Shown piece by piece: positions 24,111-30,978 of a stretch of DNA of 38,235 bases (its first letter is position 1; every line of letters begins with the position of its first letter). A model generated the notes under the pieces. That model was not told the DNA's origin and made no database searches. It saw only the letters and a list, made by a program, of their open reading frames with translations. The position numbers and the translations under genes were made by a program. The DNA comes from Granulosicoccus sp. GTDB taxonomy: Bacteria; Pseudomonadota; Gammaproteobacteria; Granulosicoccales; Granulosicoccaceae. The stretch spans positions 1 through 38,235 of the forward strand of contig JALZUD010000036.1 in the NCBI GenBank assembly GCA_023301725.1. Direction: 5' to 3'.

Positions 24111-25301
24111 CTATGCGTCAACCAAGACGCTGCAAATGGCATCAGCTAGTTTGTCCATGCCTTCTTCAGGTAAGCCAGCTACGTTAATTCTTCCATCCCC
24201 GACAATGTAGATGCCAAAATCATCGCGTAATTTTTGTAACTGCTCAGTGCTCAGTGGTAGTCGACTGAACATACCTTTCTGGTGAGCGATGTAGTCAAAC
24301 CGGTCTGAGTTCGATCGCTTGCGCATTGAGTCGCTGAATAATTTCCTGAGTCTGTTCATGCGCAGTCGCATGTCTTCGAGCTCCGTACGCCACGTGGCGT
24401 TCAAAGCGGTATCGGTCAGCACAATTTGAGTTGTGTTTGCACCGTGATCGGGTGGCATTGAATAGTTGGCTCGGATAACGCCACCGAGCAAACCTTGCGC
24501 TCGTGTTGCCTCCGCCTCATCTTTAGCCACTAACATGGCAGCTCCAACACGCTCGCGGTACAATCCTAGGTTCTTTGAGCAACTTGCAGCTACCACCATT
24601 TCAGGTAAGCGCTGTGCCATTTTGCGAACCGCTTGTGCATCCTCTTCCAGACCATCGCCGAAGCCTTGGTATGCAAGATCCACTAATGGAAACAGGTTCT
24701 TTCTTTCCACTAGGTCGATGACTTTATCCCATTGCGAATCGCTGAGATCAGCGCCAGTGGGATTATGACAACAACCGTGTAGCACAACAATATCGCCCGC
24801 CTTGGCTTTTTCCAAGCTACTTAGCATGCCGTCAATGTTGACAGAGCCAGTGGCTGCATCGTAGTAAGGGTAGGTGTGTAGGGTGTATCCGGCAGCGCTT
24901 AGCAGCGGCACATGATTTGGCCAGGTTGGATCAGATACCCACACATCAGCATCTGGTCGGCCCTTTTTGAGCAGGTCTGCAAGCACACGCAGGGCGCCAC
25001 TACCACCGACAGATTGAGCGGCGCGAATTCGGGTTTTGTCGGCTTTTTCGCCAAATACTTGTGCGATCATTGCAGCGCAAAACTCACTGCTGCCTAACGG
25101 GCTTACATAGGCTTTGGTCTCTTGTGTGGCCAACAGAGTTTGTTCTGCTGATTTGATGGCCTGCATAACCGGCGTATTGCCCACCGAGTCCTTGTAAATT
25201 CCAACACCCAGATCCAGTTTGTCTGTGCGTGTGTCTGCACGAAAAGCTGCCATAAGGGCAAGAATGGCATCTGCTTTGGGTTCGGGTAATGCTTCAAACA
25301 T
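24111..25301 (-). CDS. Aspartate/aromatic-amino-acid aminotransferase (class I, AspC/TyrB type)
   Basis: This PLP enzyme moves amino groups between an amino acid and 2-oxoglutarate. Its 396 residues equal the length of E. coli AspC. Visible are GSGALRVLADLL (phosphate-loop region), the PTWPNH segment with the stacking Trp, HNPTGADLS (179-187), D208 and Y211, PLP lysine K243 in SCSKNLGLYRERVG with R251, and GRINVAGL with the carboxylate-binding Arg. Aspartate, aromatic and related specificities cannot be separated by eye. It lies 63 nt downstream of the binding-protein gene on the same strand, behind a 10 bp hairpin, and faces the malonate genes across the divergent promoter. It might process the imported compound or simply be a housekeeping gene. 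Confidence 0.9.
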   Translation of the reverse strand: MFEALPEPKADAILALMAAFRADTRTDKLDLGVGIYKDSVGNTPVMQAIKSAEQTLLATQETKAYVSPLGSSEFCAAMIAQVFGEKADKTRIRAAQSVGGSGALRVLADLLKKGRPDADVWVSDPTWPNHVPLLSAAGYTLHTYPYYDAATGSVNIDGMLSSLEKAKAGDIVVLHGCCHNPTGADLSDSQWDKVIDLVERKNLFPLVDLAYQGFGDGLEEDAQAVRKMAQRLPEMVVAASCSKNLGLYRERVGAAMLVAKDEAEATRAQGLLGGVIRANYSMPPDHGANTTQIVLTDTALNATWRTELEDMRLRMNRLRKLFSDSMRKRSNSDRFDYIAHQKGMFSRLPLSTEQLQKLRDDFGIYIVGDGRINVAGLPEEGMDKLADAICSVLVDA

Positions 25302-25326
25302 GTTTTTGGCTCTTGGGTGGGCTATG

Positions 25327-25349
25327 TGGCAGGAACCGGGTTCCTGCCA
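25327..25349 (-). other. Intercistronic hairpin between binding protein and aminotransferase
   Basis: TGGCAGGAAC, a CGG loop, then GTTCCTGCCA is a perfect 10 bp stem about 15 nt after the binding-protein stop (minus strand). With no T-run, it more likely stabilises the upstream mRNA than terminates. That would favour abundant binding protein over the downstream enzyme. Confidence 0.6.
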
Positions 25350-25364
25350 AGGAATGGTTGTTGG

Positions 25365-26165
25365 CTAGTTACTCAGCTTCCATTTGGTGGCAAGTTGGTC
25401 AAAAAAGCCGCGCTCTTGCTTGAGCTTGATCCAGGTATTCAGGTAATTGATCCAGACTTGGTCATCTTGGGGCACCAACATGGCAATGGGAGTGCGTGCA
25501 CGCCCTTGCTTTACAGGCACAACCATAAGCTCTGTGTACTTTTCGACCAATTTGAACGCCTCAACATTGGAGGTGATGTGTGCATCTGCCCGACCCGATA
25601 ATACTTCCTGAAAATCTCTTGCAGGTGCTTCAATGATTTTCTTTGTTGCATTCGGGAAGAATTCTTTGACCTGTTGTTCTTGTGTTGTTCCTAGAGTGGC
25701 AGCAACCGTGACGCCGTCTTTGTCCAGATCGTCCCAGTCCTGAAAACGCTCTGCGTTCTTCTTCAACGTTAGCGGCACAGTATTGAGTGCGAAATAACTA
25801 TCAGAATAGCCGGCAGCTTTAGCTCTTGCTGGGCTTATAGAGGCGCTTCCTGTCATGTGGTATTTGCCAGCTGTAACGCCACTAACCAGTGTTTTCCAGT
25901 CGGTGGGGACAAATTCCACCTCCACTTCCAAATCTTTGGCAAGTTCTGTCACCACATCGATGTCGAAGCCGACGTAGGAGTTGGTTGCCACATCTTTCAT
26001 GGTCATTGGATCCCAATCGCCGGTAGTGCCGACTTTGAGTTTGCCGTTGGAGACGATGTCGATTAGCACAGAATCAGCAGCGATAACGGGCGTTGCCAAG
26101 GTGAAAAATGCGCTCATTGCTAAGGCTGCACCCGCCACTAGAGCGGTAGTTGTTCGCTTAATCAT
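25365..26165 (-). CDS. ABC transporter periplasmic binding protein, family 3, atypical ligand pocket
   Basis: This 266-residue protein has a signal peptide ending TPVIAA and a family 3 solute-binding fold: LKVGTTGDWDPM, YVGFDIDVVTELAKDL and YHMTGSASISPARAKA. R114 is in the place of the carboxylate-binding Arg, and ATLGTTQEQQVKEFF follows. In the second lobe, GRADAHITSNVEA places Ser199 where amino-acid binding proteins usually have the Asp that contacts the ligand amino group; Glu202 follows. The overall pattern also resembles periplasmic cyclohexadienyl dehydratase (PheC), which evolved from this fold. ATPase and permease genes diverge 101 nt away, so transport is the likelier role. The ligand may be an organic acid rather than an alpha-amino acid. 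Confidence 0.85.
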   Translation of the reverse strand: MIKRTTTALVAGAALAMSAFFTLATPVIAADSVLIDIVSNGKLKVGTTGDWDPMTMKDVATNSYVGFDIDVVTELAKDLEVEVEFVPTDWKTLVSGVTAGKYHMTGSASISPARAKAAGYSDSYFALNTVPLTLKKNAERFQDWDDLDKDGVTVAATLGTTQEQQVKEFFPNATKKIIEAPARDFQEVLSGRADAHITSNVEAFKLVEKYTELMVVPVKQGRARTPIAMLVPQDDQVWINYLNTWIKLKQERGFFDQLATKWKLSN

Positions 26166-26194
26166 TGGTTTTCGAATTTTGTGTGAGTGTGGTA

Positions 26195-26200
26195 AGTATA
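26195..26200 (-). promoter_or_regulatory. Candidate -10 box for the binding-protein gene
   Basis: TATACT reads on the minus strand about 30 nt before the ATG at 26165. No convincing -35 hexamer at 16-18 bp was found, so this may be an activator-dependent promoter. Confidence 0.3.
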
Positions 26201-26232
26201 CCCGCCTCTGCGGTTTGAAGGATCAGTGAAAC

Positions 26233-26258
26233 TAGCCGATGCCACGTTGCATCGGCTA
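26233..26258. promoter_or_regulatory. Perfect 10-bp dyad directly before the ATPase start
   Basis: TAGCCGATGC, CACGTT, then GCATCGGCTA: a 26-base dyad in the divergent promoter region ends 8 nt before the ATPase ATG at 26267, where a ribosome-binding site would be expected and none is seen. It could be a repressor operator serving both divergent arms, or an RNA hairpin controlling translation. Confidence 0.55.
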
Positions 26259-26266
26259 AGCTATGA

Positions 26267-27037
26267 ATGATGAACACTGAAAAAGTAAATAACGACGGCG
26301 CTCAACCTATTATTGAACTGGTTGGGGTGTCACGATTTTTCGGAAAATTCCAGGCACTGCACGAGGTGTCCTTGAGCGTAAACGCCGGCCAGCGCATGGT
26401 CATTTGTGGGCCCTCAGGCTCCGGCAAATCTACGTTGATTCGTTGTGTGAATCAGCTCGAAAAGCACGATGCCGGAAAGGTTATCGTCAATGGCGTAGAG
26501 CTTGGTCGTAACAAGAGAAAACTACGCGAGGTGCGCACGGATGTTGGTATGGTCTTCCAGCAATTCAACCTGTTTCCACATTTGTCTGTGCTAGACAATC
26601 TCACTCTTGGGCCCATGCGCGCGCGTAAACTGAGCAAACAGACGGCTATCGAATTAGCTATGCGGTATCTAGAAAGGGTGCGCATCCCGGAACAGGCTGA
26701 CAAATACCCTAGTCAGCTCTCTGGCGGTCAGCAGCAGCGTGTAGCTATCGCTCGAAGTCTGTGTATGGAACCCAAAGTCATGTTGTTTGATGAACCTACA
26801 TCAGCGCTTGATCCAGAAATGATCTCTGAGGTTTTGGATGTCATGGTGGAGCTGGCGAGCACCGGGATGACAATGATGGTGGTGACACACGAGATGGGTT
26901 TTGCAAGGAAGGTTGCCGATACCATGGTTTTTATGGACGGCGGACGAATCGTTGAGACATCACCACCTGAGCAATTCTTTACAGAACCTGAATCTGAGCG
27001 TGGAAGATTGTTCTTGCAGCAAATTCTGCAACACTAA
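26267..27037 (+). CDS. Polar-amino-acid-type ABC transporter ATPase (GlnQ/HisP family)
   Basis: This 256-residue cytosolic ATPase has Walker [10 protein letters not shown] (48-56), Q-loop in [16 protein letters not shown], signature [13 protein letters not shown], Walker [16 protein letters not shown] and switch His in [10 protein letters not shown]. This is the full set for the GlnQ/HisP/AapP subfamily. It pairs with the permease 122 nt downstream and the binding protein encoded divergently. The start region has two adjacent ATG codons (26267, 26270) and no clear ribosome-binding site; a strong dyad lies just upstream. The last codons of the gene form the first unit of a 16 bp tandem repeat that fills the gap to the permease. 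Confidence 0.92.
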   Translation: MMNTEKVNNDGAQPIIELVGVSRFFGKFQALHEVSLSVNAGQRMVICGPSGSGKSTLIRCVNQLEKHDAGKVIVNGVELGRNKRKLREVRTDVGMVFQQFNLFPHLSVLDNLTLGPMRARKLSKQTAIELAMRYLERVRIPEQADKYPSQLSGGQQQRVAIARSLCMEPKVMLFDEPTSALDPEMISEVLDVMVELASTGMTMMVVTHEMGFARKVADTMVFMDGGRIVETSPPEQFFTEPESERGRLFLQQILQH

Positions 27038-27156
27038 CAATCTGCAACGCTAATGATCTGCAACATTATCAATCTGCAACACCAATTGTCAGCAACATTA
27101 TGTCGGTCCGCAAAACTATGGGTCTGCGAAATAAATGACGTCTGGGAAACTGAACG
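27025..27156 (+). repeat. Tandem 16-18 bp repeat, eight degenerate units, spanning the ATPase-permease gap
   Basis: Units begin at 27025, 27041, 27057, 27073, 27089, 27107, 27123 and 27141. The first four are 16 nt with consensus TCTGCAACRCTAAYRA; later units are 16 or 18 nt and drift (TCCGCAAAACTATGGG, TCTGCGAAATAAATGACG). The array starts in the last codons of the ATPase gene, includes its TAA stop, and ends 3 nt before the permease ATG. Units 6-7 contain a word shared with 1006-1022. The permease lacks a good ribosome-binding site, so the array forms its whole leader. Confidence 0.8.
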
Positions 27157-27159
27157 AAC

Positions 27160-27921
27160 ATGACTAATGTGATCAGGCAGTATCGGATCTGGATCGTTCT
27201 ATTGAGCAGTAGTTTGCTGGCTGGCTGCGGCAACAGTAATCTTCAATGGTATGTGGTGTCGCCAGCAACTGAAACAGGCCGGACGAATCTGTTGTTTCTC
27301 GCAGGTGGCCTCAAATACACACTATTACTGTCCATAACGGCCATTATAGTTTCCGTCGTGGTGGGTTTGCTGGTGGCGCTGCCGGGCTTGTCTTCAAACC
27401 CGGTATGGCGCGCCTTTAATCGCGTGTACGTGGAAGTTGTGCGAGCTGTGCCTATTCTTGTGCTTATCTTGTGGGTGTATTACGGCCTACCTATTGTTAT
27501 GGGTATTGCGGTGTCGGTTTTCTGGGCCGGCGTTATCGCTTTAGCCTTATCTGACAGTGCGTTTGAGGCGGAAATATTCAGAGCAGGTATTCAGTCCATC
27601 GATCGTGGTCAGCTTGAGGCCGCTGACTCCTTAGGACTGGGCTACATCGATCGCATGCGCTATGTGGTGCTGCCGCAAGCCATTCGACGAGTGCTACCGC
27701 CATTGGGTAATCAGCTGGTGTACATGCTGAAAATGTCCTCACTGGTGTCAGTCATTGGTATGGAAGAGCTTACTCGGCGTGCCAACGAACTCGTCACCTC
27801 TCAATACCGGCCATTGGAAATTTATACCGTTCTGGTGCTTGAGTATTTAATACTGATACTGGTGGTGTCGGCTGGCGTGCGCTGGTTTGAACGTCGCCTT
27901 GAGCGCAAGGACTTACGCTGA
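27160..27921 (+). CDS. Polar-amino-acid-type ABC transporter permease (HisM family) with lipobox-like N-terminus
   Basis: This 253-residue inner-membrane permease has about five transmembrane segments. The family EAA loop is clear: EAADSLGLGYIDRMRYVVLPQAIRRVLPP. NLLFLAGGLKYTLLLSITAI is the first core helix and VVRAVPILVLILWVYYGLP the second. The N-terminus (VLLSSSLLAGCGNSN) matches a lipoprotein signal with the Cys at residue 23, which is unusual for a permease subunit; it may be lipidated or may just be an extra helix. Only one permease gene is present, so the channel is presumably a homodimer. It is followed after 1 nt by the FAD-dehydrogenase gene, tying transport to metabolism. Confidence 0.88.
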   Translation: MTNVIRQYRIWIVLLSSSLLAGCGNSNLQWYVVSPATETGRTNLLFLAGGLKYTLLLSITAIIVSVVVGLLVALPGLSSNPVWRAFNRVYVEVVRAVPILVLILWVYYGLPIVMGIAVSVFWAGVIALALSDSAFEAEIFRAGIQSIDRGQLEAADSLGLGYIDRMRYVVLPQAIRRVLPPLGNQLVYMLKMSSLVSVIGMEELTRRANELVTSQYRPLEIYTVLVLEYLILILVVSAGVRWFERRLERKDLR

Positions 27922-27922
27922 T

Positions 27923-29311
27923 ATGAAAAACAATGCCATGACTAACAACATCAGTGAAACGATTGTTGAACTTGAAAATCTACTCGGAAACAGGCTCTCT
28001 ACTGGGCAGTCTGTGCGTGAAATTCATGGTCGCGACGAAGCGTACACATCACCCGCTTTGCCTGATGCAGTTGCGTTTCCGCAAAGCACTGCTGAGGTGT
28101 CGCAAATCATGAAGATCTGTTCATCGATGCAATGTCCAGTGGTGCCCTTTGGCATCGGTACTTCATTGGAGGGACATGTAGTACCTTTCCACGGAGGCAT
28201 CAGTATCGACACTAGTCATATGAATAAAGTACTCGACATTCATGACAGCGACTGGGACGCGGTTGTTCAGCCTGGCGTCACTCGGGTGCAGCTTAACGAA
28301 GAGCTACGGGCAACGGGTTTGATGTTTACGGTTGACCCGGGTGCCAATGCAACCATGGGAGGTATGGCTGCTACACGAGCCTCTGGAACCAATACGGTTC
28401 GCTATGGCAGTATGCGAGAGAACGTAATGAGTCTGGAAGTGGTGTTACCTGATGGAACCATCATTCGTACTGGTACTCGCGCCCGCAAATCATCCTCGGG
28501 GTACGATCTGACAAAATTATTTGTGGGCTCCGAAGGCACGCTCGGTGTTATCACAGAGCTCACTGTCAAGTTGCACGCCATACCCGATACTATTGCTGCG
28601 GCTACCTGCGCCTTTGACTCAATTGATCAGGCGGTAGGCTCCGTCATTATGGCCATTCAAACAGGTATACCCATGGCGCGTATAGAGTTACTCGATGCGT
28701 TACAAATGCAAGGTATGAACCTATACAACCCAGACTTAAAGATGCCTGAGAAGCCGCACCTATTTCTTGAATTTCATGGCACCAAAGCGGGCGTAGATGA
28801 ACAAATTGCTTTATTCAGGGAAGCTGCAACGGATGGGGGTGCAAGCAACTTCGAATGGGCTAGCAAACCTGAAGATCGACAACGCTTATGGCATGCAAGA
28901 CACAACGCCTATTATGCGGGCAAGGCACTGCGCCCCAGTGCGCAAGGTTTGGTAACTGATGTGTGTGTGCCGATATCACGGCTAGCCGAGGCAATAAGAG
29001 AGACGCAAAAATTAATAGAGGCTTCCGGATTATTGGCGCCTTTGGTGGGGCACGTGGGTGATGGCAACTTTCACTTGCTGATACTCATTGATCCTGATGA
29101 TGCATCTGAGATGAAAAAGGCAAACGAGCTAGCAGGGGAAGTTAATCAACTAGCCTTAGCCTGCGATGGCACTGTGACTGGCGAACATGGCGTGGGCTCG
29201 GGTAAGCGCAAGTACATGCAAACAGAGCATGGTGATGCCTATCAGTTAATGCAGCTGTTAAAGCGTTCAATTGATCCGCTGAATATTATGAACCCGGGCA
29301 AGCTTGTTTGA
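27923..29311 (+). CDS. FAD-linked D-2-hydroxyacid dehydrogenase (GlcD/LDHD-like)
   Basis: This flavoprotein of about 462 residues has an N-terminal FAD-binding domain: PVVPFGIGTSLEGHVVP, VQPGVTRVQLNEEL, DPGANATMGGMAATRASGTNTVRYGSM and KLFVGSEGTLGVITELTV. The C-terminal FAD-oxidase domain has GHVGDGNFHLLILID and GTVTGEHGVGSGKRKYM. This build is shared by GlcD, D-lactate dehydrogenase (LDHD/DLD) and D-2-hydroxyglutarate dehydrogenase. The product would be a 2-oxo acid with electrons passed to the respiratory chain or an electron-transfer protein. ATG at 27923 follows the permease stop by 1 nt; ATG at 27938 is an alternative. Its position between transporter and malonyl-CoA genes suggests a 2-hydroxy acid in the pathway. 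Confidence 0.87.
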   Translation: MKNNAMTNNISETIVELENLLGNRLSTGQSVREIHGRDEAYTSPALPDAVAFPQSTAEVSQIMKICSSMQCPVVPFGIGTSLEGHVVPFHGGISIDTSHMNKVLDIHDSDWDAVVQPGVTRVQLNEELRATGLMFTVDPGANATMGGMAATRASGTNTVRYGSMRENVMSLEVVLPDGTIIRTGTRARKSSSGYDLTKLFVGSEGTLGVITELTVKLHAIPDTIAAATCAFDSIDQAVGSVIMAIQTGIPMARIELLDALQMQGMNLYNPDLKMPEKPHLFLEFHGTKAGVDEQIALFREAATDGGASNFEWASKPEDRQRLWHARHNAYYAGKALRPSAQGLVTDVCVPISRLAEAIRETQKLIEASGLLAPLVGHVGDGNFHLLILIDPDDASEMKKANELAGEVNQLALACDGTVTGEHGVGSGKRKYMQTEHGDAYQLMQLLKRSIDPLNIMNPGKLV

Positions 29312-29382
29312 GATAGGTTTCGGGTTGGCCGATAACGTCATAGGCAAGTCGATATAAACAATGTGTACAACAGAGAACATTA

Positions 29383-30894
29383 ATGGCTAATCCTCTTTTC
29401 GATGCAGCTTTTGGGCAACATGCAGGCAAGGCAACGTCTTTTTTACTATTACCAGATGGGGAGGTCATTACTCACTCGCAGTTCCTGCAGTCAGTATCTC
29501 GATACGCGCATTTGTTTATACAGCTTGGACTTCAGCCCGGAGAAAGGGTAGCCGTGCAAATTGCCAAGTCACCACAGGCGCTTATGGTGTACGCAGCCTG
29601 TGTGCAGAGCGGAATAGTGTTTTTACCGTTGAACCCTGCGTACACCGCCGATGAAGTGTCGTATTTTATTAATGATAGTGGTGCCAGACTTGTTTTATGC
29701 GATGAAGGCTCATTAGATTCAATAAAATCAATCACCACTGCAGCCTCTGCACTTGTTGAAACGCTCAATGCGGATGGTTCAGGTAGTTTTACGCAAAAAA
29801 CGCAAAGCTTGCCCGGAACGTTCGATACAGTCCCGCGCTCTGAAGATGATCTGGCAGCTTTTTTATACACCTCTGGCACTACAGGGTTATCCAAGGGTGC
29901 GATGTTAACGCAAGGTAACCTGTTATCTAATGCGCGTGTGCTGGTCGATCAATGGCAGTTCACTGCTGACGATGTGTTACTGCATGCTTTGCCTATCTTT
30001 CATACCCATGGCTTGTTTGTTGCAACCAACGTTTGTTTACTGGCTGGATCCACTATGTTGTTCTTGCCCAAATTCGAACTGGATGTTGTATTGGATGCAA
30101 TGCCAACAGCGACGACAATGATGGGTGTTCCGACGTTTTATACTCGCTTGCTAAGTGACCAGCGATTTACACGTGAGTTAGCAGGGCATATGCGACTCTT
30201 TGTTTCGGGCAGCGCCCCGTTGTTGTCAGAAACTCACTTGCAGTTTGAGCAGCGCACTGGACATCGAATTCTCGAGCGCTACGGTATGACAGAAACCAAT
30301 ATGATTACATCAAACCCGTATTCCGGGGAGCGGCGAGCTGGAACCGTGGGGTTTGCTTTGCCGGGTATTGAAATCAAGGTTTGCGATAGCTCCACCGGCG
30401 CCAGTTTAGCTCAGGGGGAGATCGGTGATATTGAAGTACGTGGTCCCAACGTGTTTCAGGGTTATTGGCAGATGCCTGAAAAAACCGCTGAAGAACTGCG
30501 CGAGGATGGGTTTTTCATTACGGGTGATTTAGGGCAGATTGACGAGCAGGGTTATTTGCAAATAGTAGGGCGTAACAAAGATCTTATTATTTCAGGCGGC
30601 TACAACATCTACCCAAAGGAGATTGAACTGATTTTAGACAAGGAAGCCGGTGTGCTAGAAAGTGCCGTTATTGGTGTGCCACACCCTGATTTTGGTGAGT
30701 CTGTGGTGGGCGTATTGGTTGCGAAAGGTCAGGTGGTTCCTGACTTGGACGCTATAAAGCGGAATATTGGCCAATCGCTAGCTAAATTCAAGCATCCGCA
30801 AAAATTGGTGTTGGTGCCTGAATTGCCGAGAAACACCATGGGTAAGGTTCAAAAGAAGGCCCTGCGTGAACAGTTTCACGCTTTGTTTTCTTGA
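29383..30894 (+). CDS. matB: Malonyl-CoA synthetase (acyl-CoA ligase, MatB type)
   Basis: This ATP-dependent ligase makes malonyl-CoA from malonate via an acyl-adenylate. Its 503 residues match MatB. Motifs: YTSGTTGLSKGAML (P-loop), LPIFHTHGLFVATN, MGVPTFYTRLL, GSAPLLSETHLQFEQRTGH, RYGMTETNMITSNPY (A5, characteristic of MatB/ACSF3), TGDLGQIDEQGYLQIVGRNKDLIISGGYNIYPKEIE, and the C-terminal catalytic Lys in NTMGKVQKKALRE. It is followed by malonyl-CoA decarboxylase, its usual pathway partner, which strongly supports malonate (or methylmalonate) as substrate. It begins 71 nt after the FAD dehydrogenase. Confidence 0.9.
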   Translation: MANPLFDAAFGQHAGKATSFLLLPDGEVITHSQFLQSVSRYAHLFIQLGLQPGERVAVQIAKSPQALMVYAACVQSGIVFLPLNPAYTADEVSYFINDSGARLVLCDEGSLDSIKSITTAASALVETLNADGSGSFTQKTQSLPGTFDTVPRSEDDLAAFLYTSGTTGLSKGAMLTQGNLLSNARVLVDQWQFTADDVLLHALPIFHTHGLFVATNVCLLAGSTMLFLPKFELDVVLDAMPTATTMMGVPTFYTRLLSDQRFTRELAGHMRLFVSGSAPLLSETHLQFEQRTGHRILERYGMTETNMITSNPYSGERRAGTVGFALPGIEIKVCDSSTGASLAQGEIGDIEVRGPNVFQGYWQMPEKTAEELREDGFFITGDLGQIDEQGYLQIVGRNKDLIISGGYNIYPKEIELILDKEAGVLESAVIGVPHPDFGESVVGVLVAKGQVVPDLDAIKRNIGQSLAKFKHPQKLVLVPELPRNTMGKVQKKALREQFHALFS

Positions 30895-30930
30895 ATTTGA
30901 CTAACAGTTAGCAGTTACCCCCGACCGCGT

Positions 30931-30942
30931 TAGGGTACCCTA
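30931..30942. other. Perfect palindrome TAGGGTACCCTA between matB and the decarboxylase
   Basis: A 12-base self-complementary sequence in the 84 nt gap, about 25 nt before the decarboxylase ribosome-binding site. It may be a regulatory or mRNA-processing site, or chance. Confidence 0.3.
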
Positions 30943-30978
30943 GCAGTTGTTCCATTCGTTCAAAGGAGTTGTAGCGCC

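Noticed and set aside
27025..27156. CRISPR-like array
   Set aside because: Units are directly adjacent with no unique spacers, they are too short and degenerate, and no cas genes are present.
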